A stretch of 14,940 nt of DNA, from assembly GCA_023853785.1 (NCBI GenBank), contig JAJIRX010001073.1, positions 1 to 14,940 on the forward strand, in the 5' to 3' direction. How positions within the stretch are numbered: position 1 is the stretch's first letter; each line of letters begins with the position of its first letter. The stretch comes from Psilocybe azurescens. Lineage: Eukaryota; Basidiomycota; Agaricomycetes; Agaricales; Agrocybaceae. Shown here piece after piece: positions 1 to 8,995 of this stretch. The position numbers were made by a program, and so were the translations under genes. The notes below the pieces were generated by a model. That model made no database searches, had not been told where the DNA came from, and saw nothing but the letters and a program-made list of their open reading frames with translations.

Positions 1-545
1 CCGTCATTCATGACGTATTTCTACCAGAGCTCACTTCCTTTTCCTGCATGAAGTTGCCCCGCGCGTCATCTAACTGCACTTAGCGGTAGCATTAGAACGT
101 CCCGCCGACTCCTTCCCGCAACACAGTCCAAAGCGTGTACAGTGTCGGCATGCGGCATCTCTGTCTTTCGAGACGAGCATGAACTGAACTTCGATCTCGT
201 AAGCTGTGTGGGTCGGGGGTCGAGCTGGGCTATGTATCGAGTGTGACGATTGAGATTTATTCCGGACTATAGGAAGAGTTTTGTTGCGTTTCTCCCTTTT
301 TTTCACCTGTATCAAGCGACATTGAAGTGCATATATTGACATTTTGATGCAGATTGCCGAGTTCCTTCTTTCTCTACTCATGTTCGTCTTTCCCTGCGAT
401 GCGTCCAAAGATGCTGCATCGACTGTGACGTCGGGACACGCATTTCCGCAATTCATACGACCATTTACATCATCTACGGTGTCGATCACGCCTCCGTCGA
501 TCCCGTCACCAGAATTACCATCTCTTTCGTCTCCTTCCACATGCA

Positions 546-612
546 CCCACTTCATCGGCAGCCATACTCACGTCCACCTGTCCACATCCACCGCCACGTC
601 CACCGTCCCCCA
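546..612. repeat. Degenerate TCCACN-type hexamer repeat in left arm
   Basis: The stretch is built from imperfect copies of ccacctccac/tccacatccacc-type units. The corresponding place in the right arm (about 7600-7725) is a longer array of the reverse complement (ggatgt, ggcgac and related units), so the array has expanded or contracted since the arms duplicated. It is simple-sequence DNA. The 132-codon open frame running through it at 344-742 is not kept in the other arm and is not called as a gene. Confidence 0.5.
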
Positions 613-2672
613 TATTCTCACCTCTGTTTCGACCTCTGTGAGTTGCTTCTATAAGGATCAGCTTAAGGCTTACTTCTCGCATTTCTGTAACGTTACACGG
701 TTGCACGTTTCACGAAATGATAGGTGCAGTTCATTTTTCTGATCGATAGAAAACCATTCTAATCAGAAACATTGTCTAGACTGGTACATCGAAGCATTAC
801 GGATTCATCGAGTTTGATTCATTAGCTGTGCCAAATTTGTTACCGAGACCAACATGACAATTTGATCGACTAGGCTGAAGCTAATGTCGGATTTGAACTA
901 GATAAACGTGGCCAGAACGAGGCTCAAGTTTGCATAGCCGGAGGTTTGAAAGATGTACAGAAACTTTCCCAGATACATATCTTCTTTAGAAGGTGCAATG
1001 AGAAGCACAGCCCAATAAGTAACAAATGGAAGAATTTTTGATAAATGCAGTTCAATGTAATGATGGCGACAGCTCACTGTTTCCAAGATGTTCTGGGCAT
1101 AAATTTCGATTCGAACATTGAGACGACAAATGGCAACTACACATAACGTAGTATATGGCTTGAAAACTACTCGAGAGTGTGCATACCCCGATGCCCCATG
1201 ACCGACGTGAGGTAATGAATTTGATAAAGGAAAATAGACAAACGCTGATGTCTTGAAAATTGTTCTGGTGGTCTCGTGTATTCTTCCGACTCGAAGTTAT
1301 TTAAGGGCTCACAGGCAGCTGAAATGATGCTATTTTGGGAATCGTGCGACCGATTTCATGTGATTGGCAATTGATAGGCGTCTATCAGCATCCTCGATCT
1401 TTATCTTGAGATAGTCTCTCATGGTCTGTCACTACTTTGTCACCCCCGTGTCGCACGGCTCCAGGCGCTACATCGGTCACCCCAGAAACCGCAGTGTGGG
1501 CTGTATCCAGTGGTCCAATAAGAAGTCGTATCTAAACTTGTACAACCCCTTTATCTACGCATTGGATACCATTGACAGTAATGGGCGCCTACCTACAAAC
1601 GGGACATTCCCAACCACAAGACCCCGTTACCCCTTCTTCTCCTGCAACATACGCTGCCGGGCGTCTATATCGCTCTACTCACGTTCCTATACCACTTCTT
1701 GTATACACCATAAAGTTTATGGGGCCTGGTATCACACCACTGACGATATACTCATTGATCACTACAACGCAGCCCTGATGTTTCTTGCATCTATTATTGT
1801 CGCCGTCCACAGAGCTGTAGGGATAAAAGAAGGCTTCTTTAATCGGATCTCCTCGGAAATCGCATGCTCTCACTGATCGAGGGAACAGATGCCCTGTACT
1901 CTGTTTTTCCATGCGGAACGAACCGAGTCAAAAGTGTGATGAGAATTGAGCGAGAAACGTTCATGGGATTGTCTGGACCTGTGTCATAAGAACTATCGAA
2001 GGCAACAGAAGTTTATACTTTCCGGCGTCTTTTCCCACTTGAAACTTCTGCAAGTTCACATTACACGGTATTTTCTGAGTCTGTGGCACCCAATGTTGTA
2101 TAAGTGATTATATTTAGCTGACTGGTATATCCTGACATGTGAAGTCGATTCAAAATGGAAGGGACGACAAGCATAACTACTATGAAGTTATACATTCATC
2201 AAAACGATTCTTAACTGACTATAGTGACGGCCGTGAACCTCGCGTGAATTTGAGAAGAAGAGAGACGCTAATATATCCTAATTGTGTGGCTTGAGGCTTG
2301 AGCTTGGTCACTCTCGCAACCATGTTAACACGTATCTGGAATCCATAGTCACCTGGTGAGAAGAATATGAACTAGTCGAAGTTGAGATCTGGAACAGGGA
2401 CACACAAGGACTTTGTGTGTACAAGAGCCAAGTGGCATTTTTATCTATTAGTATTGAGCATCATAAAATAGAATGAGTTCTGGGAAGAAAACCAGAGTGT
2501 GAAATTTTTGGATACAAGCTTCGTCAAAAATGTACACAGGCGTTTCTAGCTGCCGGGTATTTTTAATAGATCTGTCAAGCTCGCCCAGTTGTCACGATTC
2601 AGTGTTTTTCAAGCACAAAATGTTGCGCAGAAAGCCGTTCCAAGAAATTCAGAGATGCGAAGGGAATTGCAG

Positions 2673-2680
2673 TATATAAA
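2673..2680 (+). promoter_or_regulatory. TATA box of the left secreted protein gene
   Basis: The sequence tatataaa lies about 100 bases upstream of the ATG at 2779, a usual distance for a fungal core promoter. The same octamer and its flanks (gcagtatataaactcaagcaagccgtcac) are preserved in the other arm although surrounding promoter sequence differs at about one base in ten. Confidence 0.6.
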
Positions 2681-2778
2681 CTCAAGCAAGCCGTCACTTA
2701 TCCTCAGTTCACTGAAGCATTCTAAGGGTTCTCCCAAAGATAAAGAACAATTTCAAAGAAAATTATCACATAACGACA

Positions 2779-3322
2779 ATGTTTTCCAAGGCCGTCTTCA
2801 CCAATGTACTCGCAGTGGTCGCAATGATTACCATTGCTAGTGCTATACCCACCTCCAATGTCTTCGGGGAAAGAGCAGCAGTGCGTTGATTTTTTCCCCG
2901 ACTTTATCAGGACTTTCAACTAAATACACTCGATTATAACAGAGTGCCACTCCGAACGTGGAGGTGTGTACTGGGAACATCGGGACTGGATGCGTGAACA
3001 TCCCTGTCGGCTCCGACGCCTGCATCAACTTCACTGGCGGGCTCAGCTTCCTCGACAAGGAATCGTCAGCCGTTGTTGTCCCAGGTGGTTTTGTGTGCAG
3101 TTTCTTCGCGTACGTGCCTATTTCTTTGTCGCCTTATAGATCATGTTGGGCTGATACTAGGATTTGAAATTTAAGTGACGCCGGTTGCTTGGCTCCTCAA
3201 GGGGCGCGGGCCAGGTGGTCTTGCAAGGCGGATCTTGGAGCTTCCTAAAGCCGGTTCCTGGAACCGCTGGGAATGTGAACTTTAACGACCAAGCAAGCTC
3301 ATTCAGCTGCAGCCCAGTTTAG
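2779..3322 (+). CDS. Small secreted beta/gamma-crystallin-like protein, left copy
   Basis: Exon 1 is 2779-2880, intron 1 is 2881-2942 (gtgcgt...aacag) and exon 2 is 2943-3109. The N-terminus (MFSKAVFTNVLAVVAM..., about 22 residues, ending ASA) is a signal peptide. The mature part has Cys at 43, 51, 61 and 86, and near the C-terminus the run NDQASSFSC, which fits the D/N-D/N-x-x-S-S calcium motif of beta/gamma-crystallin Greek keys. A related LDKESS lies in the first half. Such small secreted proteins are common in basidiomycetes; their function is mostly unknown. The end of intron 2 is uncertain. Acceptor ttaag at 3175 has a CTGAT branch point about 20 bases upstream and continues DAGC, which suits the family, but then meets a stop before the NDQASS part. 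Acceptor tcaag at 3201 keeps one frame to TAG at 3320-3322 and gives 129 residues. A one-base slip at the GGG run 3208-3210 would reconcile the first option. No function beyond secretion and fold is claimed. Confidence 0.7.
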
Positions 3323-3523
3323 TTTTGCATTGTACCTTCGTTAAGTGTGGTATTGAAGGATCTACGAGCAGATTTATAAGAAATATAACACCAATGTTTA
3401 GTTTCAATGCACCAGTAGCCAGTGTCCATTACAATCAGCTTTATTGTGCAGTATTTTCTCTAATCAGAAGTCGTGCATTAGGGTCCAGAACATCAGAGTA
3501 GTGAACATCACGCATGACCCCGG

Positions 3524-4673
3524 TTCACCGCTTCAAACAGCTATAACGCCAACTACATTTGCTAACCGAAGTCGTACATTAAACAAAGTCCCGGATGGAT
3601 GAATACTTTGGTAATGGCACTGAATCTCTGAAAGTTGACGTACGGCTTTTTCCCTAGTGCACAAAGAATGGAGCAAAGCCTATGAGTTCAGAACTTGCTA
3701 TTGGACCATAGCACTAATAAGCTAACATCAAGCTTAGCATCAATACCCGTTAACGATGGCGAGTTTTGCTTTACTAGAACAATTTAAATAGAGGTCACGT
3801 GGGCACAGAATAACGACAATAGAAAGTCGTCGCTCATGTTGTCAGTCAGTAGATAGACATCCAGAGTTACAGTGAACCAATCAGATATATGAGCCATTTG
3901 TGCAGTTACTGCCCCGACGCTACAGTTGCAGTGTCCAACGACAAAGTAAGAGGCACTTGCTAACGCTATAGCAATATGGCCATGTCTGAATATCAGGATG
4001 GACTCATAATGGATGGATCCCGGGTTGGTGATTCGCGTTTGGGCGTGAATCCGGAACTTTGTATATAATGCTCCAGAGAGATGTGAAGACGTTGATTTAT
4101 TGGTGAATGGGTACGAGGATGTTCGTAGGACAGTGGTACACCGACTGGTTTATTCCGACGGTGTGTACGCTGGAAGGAATGTCTCTGCTCACATCCGTTG
4201 TTTTTACCTCGATCTACAGGATCTAATTCCATGCGTACCTCTTGTTTCGAGATGTGGATAACACTCACAGATAGGTAAGGGTCTGTAACTCGTCAAAAAA
4301 TACATCGATTTGGTTCTAACATGTGTCTCGTATGACATTTTTCTCATGATGACGCACTTATCGGAGTACCACCATGGAGGAGCCTGTCATCCGTGCACCC
4401 ATCTTTCCATTATACTTTCAGCTCTCGAATGGCTATACATTTCTGCTGGGTTTCATTGATTTGTAAACCGGTCATATTGCAAATTCAAGTTGGAACACAA
4501 ATATATACTTTAATTATTGAGTCCGCGTGTCGAAGTTTGGTCATAGCTGCAGATATAATTTCCAATCACATATCAAGGGTATATACAGCTCGTTTCCAGT
4601 CTTCTCCTTCCTTATTGAAGCAGATATCTAGTCATTTAATCGAAAATCTCCGTAAGCGCTTTACCTCGCCGGG
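3524..4673. other. Unique spacer between the inverted arms
   Basis: These 1150 bases have no counterpart in either arm, and the two halves are not complementary to each other. They are AT-rich with scattered stops. The longest open stretches are a 91-codon frame on the minus strand (3993-4268) and an ATG-less frame on the plus strand ending near 4262; neither resembles a family I recognise. A further plus-strand frame at 4393-4752 crosses into the repeat arm and is judged accidental. No terminal repeats, transposase or RNA gene were seen. Confidence 0.6.
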
Positions 4674-4870
4674 GGTCATGCGTGATGTTCACTACTCTGA
4701 TGTTCTGGACCCTAATGCACGACTTCTGATTAGAGAAAATACTGCACAATAAAGCTGATTGTAATGGACACTGGCTACTGTTGCATTGAAACTAAACATC
4801 GGTGTTATATTTCCTATAAATCTGCTCGTAGGTCCTTCAATACCACACTTAACGAAGGTACAATGCAAAA

Positions 4871-5413
4871 CTAAACTGGGCTGCAGCTGAATGAGCTTGC
4901 TTGGTCGTTAAAGTTCACATTCCCTGCGGTTCCAGGAACCGGCTTTAGGAAGCTCCAAGATCCGCCTTGCAAGACCACCTGGCCCGCGCCCCTTGAGGAG
5001 CCAAGCAACCGGCGTCACTTAAATTTCAAATCCTAGTATCAGACCAACATGCACTATAAGGCGACAAAGAAATAGGCACGTACGCGAAGAAACTGCACAC
5101 AAAACCACCTGGGACAACAACGGCTGACGATTCCTTGTCGAGGAAGCTGAGCCCGCCAGTGAAGTTGATGCAGGCGTCGGAGCCGACAGGGATGTTCACG
5201 CATCCAGTCCCGATGTTCCCAGTACACACCTCCACGTTCGGAGTGGCACTCTGTTATAATCGAGTGTATTTAGTTGAAAGTCCTGATAAAGTCGGGGAAA
5301 AAATCAACGCACTACTGCTCTTTCCCGAAGACATTGGAGGTGGGTATAGCACTAGCAATGGTAATCATTGCAACCACTGCGAGTACGTCGGTGAAGACGG
5401 CCTTGGAAAACAT
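4871..5413 (-). pseudogene. Small secreted beta/gamma-crystallin-like protein, right copy, frame broken
   Basis: This is the inverted twin of the gene at 2779-3322 and is exactly one base shorter (543 against 544). Exon 1 is 5313-5413, intron 1 is 5251-5312, exon 2 is 5084-5250, and intron 2 starts at 5083 and ends at 4992 or 5018. Intron 1 and exon 2 are base-for-base identical to the left copy; exon 3 differs by one silent change. In exon 1 the left GGGG (2866-2869) is GGG here (ccc at 5324-5326), and a nearby C-to-T change adds to the damage. Reading then reaches a stop at the end of exon 1 (TAG at 5312-5314 unspliced, TAA across the junction if spliced). The product would be 33 residues: signal peptide and a few mature residues without the cysteine-rich domain. 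A homopolymer sequencing error could mimic the deletion. Confidence 0.65.
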
Positions 5414-5511
5414 TGTTGTTATGCGATAATTTGCTTTGAAATTGTTCTTTATCTTTGGGAGTGTCCTTAGAATGATTCAGTGAACTGAAGATATGTGACG
5501 GCTTGCTTGAG

Positions 5512-5519
5512 TTTATATA
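5512..5519 (-). promoter_or_regulatory. TATA box of the right secreted protein copy
   Basis: Here tttatata reads tatataaa on the minus strand, about 100 bases upstream of the ATG at 5413, mirroring the left copy. The core promoter has therefore survived although the coding frame is broken. Confidence 0.55.
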
Positions 5520-7599
5520 CTGCAGTCCCCTTCGCATCTCTGAATTTCTTGGAACTACTTTCTGAATAACATTTTGTGCTTAAAAACGCCGAATCGTGAC
5601 AGTTGGGCGAGCTTGACAGATCTATTAAAAACACCCGGCAGCTAGAAACGCCTGTGTACATTTTTGACGAGGCTTGCATCCAAAATTTCACACTTCAGAT
5701 TTCTTTCCAGAACTCATTTTATTTTATGATGCTCACTGGTAATAGATAAAAACGCCGCTTGGCTCGTGTACACACAAAGCCATTGTTTGTCCCTGTTCCA
5801 GATGTCAAATTCGACTGATTCATATTCATAGCACCAGATGACTGTCGATTCCAGGTGCCTGTTAACACGGTTGCGAGAGAGTGACTAGGCTCAAGCCTTA
5901 AGCCACACGAACAGGATATCTTAGCGTTTCTCTTCTTCTCAAGTTCACGCGAGGTTCACGGCCGTCACTATAGTCAGTTAAGAATCGTTTTGATGAATGT
6001 ATAGCTTCATTGTAGTCATGCCTGTTGACCCTTCCATTCTGAATCGACTTCACATGTCAGGACATACCAGTCAGCTAAATATAACAACTTGTTCAAAATT
6101 GGGTGCCACGGACACAGAAAGTACCGTGCAATGTGAACTTGCAGAAGCTTCAAGTGGCAAAAGACGCCGGAAAGGAAAAACTCCTGTTGGCTTCGATAGC
6201 TCTTATTACACAGGTCCAGACAATGTTATGAACGTTTCTCGCTCAATTATCATCACACTTTTGACTCGGTTCGTGCCGCATGGAAAAACAGACTACAGGG
6301 CACCCGTTCCCTCGAGCTGTGAGAGCATGCGATTTTCCGAGGAGATCCGGTTACAGAAGCCTTCTTTTATCCCTACAGCTCTGTGGACGGCGCCAGTCAT
6401 AGATACAAGACACATAAGGGTTGCGTTATGACGATTAATGTGTACATCGTCAGTGGTGTGATACCAGGCCTCATAAATTTTATACTGTATACATAAAGTG
6501 GTGTAGGAATGTGAGTAGAGCAATATAGGCGCCCAGCAGCGTATGTTGCAGGAGAAGAGAACGGGTAACGGAGTCTTTTGGTTGGGAATGTTCCATTTAG
6601 AGGTAGGCGCTCATTACTGCTGTCTAATGCGTTGGTAATCCCTAGATAAATAGGCGGGACAGGTTTAGACACAGCATCTCATTGGACAACTGGATAAAGC
6701 CCACACTGCGGTTTCTGGGGTGATCGACATAAGCGCCTGGAGCCGAGCGCGATGGGTGGTGACAAAGCAGTGACAAACCATGAGACGACAAGTATCTCCA
6801 GATGAAATCGCGAACACTGATAGACGCCTATCAATTGCCTATCTCAGCACATCCGTCGCACGATTCCCAAAATAGCATCGTTTCAGCTGCCTGTCTGGTT
6901 TTAAATAGCTCCGAGTCGCAAGAATACACGAGGCCACCAGAACAAATTTCAAGACATCACCGTTTGTCCATTTTCGTTGATCAAATTCATTACCTCACGT
7001 CGAGTCATGGGACATTCTCGTGTCTTTCAAACTATAAACTACATAGGTTCTGTGTGGTTATCACTCGTCGTCTCAAAGTTCGAATCGCAATCTAACGGTC
7101 CAGAACATCCTGGAACCAATGCACTTTCGTGGCAGCATCATCGAATTAAACTGCATTTATCAACAATTCTTACGTTTGTTACTTTGTGTGCTGTGCTTCT
7201 CAGTGCACTTTCTAAAGAAGATATGTATTTGGAAAGGATTCTGTACATCTTTCAAACGTCCGACTATGCGAACTTGAACCTCGTTCTGGCCGCATTGATC
7301 CAGTTCAAATCCGATATTGGCCTCAGCTTAGTCGATCAACTTGTCGTGACGGTCTGGTAACGAATCTGGCAACAGGTAATGAACCAAACTCGGTGAATCC
7401 GTAATGCTTCGACTTTCCAGTCTAGACAATGTTTCTGATTAGAATTATTTTCTATCGATCGGAAAAATGAACGCACCTATTATTTCGCGAGATGCGTAAC
7501 CGTGTAACGTTACTGAAATGAAAAAGGTAAGCCTTAAGCTCATCCTGATGAAAGCCACTCACCGAGGTCGAAACAGAGCTGAGAATATGGGGACAGTGG

Positions 7600-7725
7600 A
7601 CGTGGCGGTGGATGTGGAAAGGTGGATGTTGATATGGATGTAGATGAAGTGGGTGGATGTGGAAGGAGACGCAAGAGACGGTCATTCAGGTGACGGAGGC
7701 GACGGAGGCGTAATCGACATTGTAG
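7600..7725. repeat. Degenerate hexamer repeats in right arm
   Basis: The stretch contains repeated ggatgtgga/gatgtagatgaagtgg units followed by gacggaggcgacggaggcg. It is the longer counterpart of the TCCAC-type array at 546-612 in the left arm and explains part of the length difference between the outer arms. Confidence 0.5.
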
Positions 7726-8193
7726 ATGAAGTAGATAGCGGTATGAATATGTGGAAATACGTGTCCCGATGTCATCTCCCATGCAGCATCTTTCGGACGC
7801 CGCGCCGGGCGAGACGGACATGAGTAGAGAAAGAAAGAAATTGATAATTTGCATAGAAATGTAAATATATGCGCTTCAACGTCGCTTGATATAGGTGAAA
7901 ACAGGGGAGAAACCCACCAAAGCTTTTCGGACTGTCCAGAATACATCTCACTTGTGACATTTGATAAATAGCCGAACCTCGACCCCCGTCGTTCGGCTGA
8001 CGACATTGAAGTTAAGTTCATGCTCGTCTCGAAAGACGGAGATACTGCATACCGAACTTGCACAGACCTCGGACTGTATTGATGGAGGGGAGTCGGTGCT
8101 GCTGCTAACCGCGTTTAGATTACGCGCGGGTCAACGTCATGCAGGAGAAAAGTGGGGAGTGAGCTGTGTGGTAGAAATGAGTATTGAATGACG

Positions 8194-8680
8194 AGGTTAA
8201 GGGAGATTATTCTGTCTGATGATTCTAATCGTGTGGATGATACCTCCAGCCACGTGAGAGAATGTGCATTTGAAAGGACAAGGGATGGGAGGAAGCGAAA
8301 ACACACGGTGGTTCATCAACTCCGCCTCTGCCTGCACGTCACGACTCTTCGCATTCAAGTAGTAGAAGTTATATATGGTGAAGAGTAAAAAATAGCGGTG
8401 AAAGGAGTTGTTGAGGAGTTTGAATAATGACAGCGATGGTCGAAAGCGTGGTCAAGTGGAAGGGAAACGATGCTGCCCTTCGAGGTCGAGTGGAGTAATC
8501 GGACGCTCAAATCATCGAGGGGCATGGCATCACTGCCACACACGGTCACGTCACTCGTAACGATTTTCGGTGGAAATTTCATTCCCCGCGCGGTCTCTTG
8601 GGCTTTTACTTGCTTGCAACAGGGTTAAACGCACTGCTCTCTCCTATCCTGCTATCTTTGATTCTTACGACAACTTCTAA
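8194..8680. other. Stretch without a recognisable gene
   Basis: Short open frames exist on both strands (66-76 codons), but none has a recognisable motif, a convincing start context or splice signals linking it to a neighbour. Part of this stretch may still belong to the inverted repeat, since the partner sequence would lie left of base 1. Confidence 0.5.
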
Positions 8681-8706
8681 CGAACGAACATGAATGCTAC
8701 GAGTAA

Positions 8707-8787
8707 ATGCATGCGTCCCGGGCGGAGCAGCGGGTCATCGAGGCTGAGATGAAGCAGGCTGCCGAGGAAGCTGAGGCCCCCATATGA
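8707..8787 (+). other. Possible short Glu/Ala-rich coding fragment
   Basis: An ATG at 8707 opens a frame reading MHASRAEQRVIEAEMKQAAE and ends at TGA 8785-8787. It is helical and charged in character, unlike the surrounding sequence, and could be an exon of the low-complexity gene downstream. No clear GT donor was found before the stop, so it is listed as a fragment only. Confidence 0.2.
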
Positions 8788-8995
8788 CCGAAGTTCGTCT
8801 CACTCTCCTTCGTGTATCATGCAATTAAATCTTATGTATCACAGGAGCAAAGACAGCTGCTGATGCAGCCAATTGCCACCGTGAAAGCCGAGTTCGTCGA
8901 TCTCGACGGTCTGTGCTGGACGCAAACCGCGCTGCGCAAGCTCCAGGTATCTTGCCCCATCCCCTATTCGTGCCCTGCGTGCTTATAAACATTCT

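Larger units (their letters stand above)
1..3523. repeat. Left arm of a large imperfect inverted repeat
   Basis: This stretch matches the reverse complement of 4674-8193 from end to end. Matching landmarks include the outer cgtcattca block, the gtctttcgagacgagcatgaac block at 165-186 (reverse complement near 8015-8036), the secreted protein gene and the inner gaacatcacgcatgacccc block ending near 3523. Identity by eye is about 80-85% in the outer kilobase (10 differences in 60 bases at 301-360), about 90% in the gene promoter and close to 100% over the gene. The match is already present at base 1, so the arm continues outside the window and its outer boundary, any target-site duplication and its full size are unknown. 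No transposase was recognised in it. Segmental inverted duplication is the simplest reading; very long terminal inverted repeats of an element are an alternative. Confidence 0.93.
4674..8193. repeat. Right arm of the large imperfect inverted repeat
   Basis: This is the reverse complement of 1-3523. The inner edge is sharp at ggggtcatgcgtgatgttcac; further inward only a vague likeness remains. The outer match is still present at 8193 (reverse complement cgtcattcaatactcatttctacc), where the left arm leaves the window, so the true outer end may lie further right. Open frames in this arm outside the secreted protein gene (for example 5997-6431 and 6977-7360) are interrupted in the left arm, and differences between the arms fall on all codon positions, so they look non-coding. 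Confidence 0.93.

Noticed and set aside
344..742. 132-codon frame with a hydrophobic start, looking like a secreted protein
   Set aside because: The corresponding sequence in the other arm (7452-7854) is shifted between frames by indels in the hexamer array, so no protein is preserved.
898..1086. Minus-strand frame with the same reading as 7100-7300 in the right arm (KEDMYL, YIFQTS)
   Set aside because: Similarity comes from the duplication itself. Differences between arms fall on first, second and third codon positions alike, and the left arm has a stop where the right has CAG. No sign of selection.
1421..1876. 151-codon frame in the left arm with membrane-like segments in an adjacent frame
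   Set aside because: The right arm keeps only parts of it, in different frames, and substitutions are not biased to third positions.
2779..3322. Hydrophobin identity for the secreted gene
   Set aside because: Size and signal peptide fit, but there is no eight-cysteine pattern with a CC doublet; the NDQASS signature points to the beta/gamma-crystallin fold.
4393..4752. 119-codon plus-strand frame across the spacer and right arm boundary
   Set aside because: Crosses the repeat edge, has no recognisable motif and no equivalent in the left arm. Likely accidental.
5997..6431. 144-codon frame in the right arm
   Set aside because: The left arm counterpart (minus strand, about 1730-2170) has in-frame stops, and no motif was recognised.
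1..8193. Repeat-induced point mutation as cause of the arm divergence
   Set aside because: Many differences are transitions, but they run in both directions between the arms and transversions are frequent; no consistent C-to-T context was seen by eye. Not testable without an alignment.
8610..8760. tRNA or other RNA gene
   Set aside because: No cloverleaf with TTC-containing T-arm and matching acceptor stem could be built here or in the intergenic regions.
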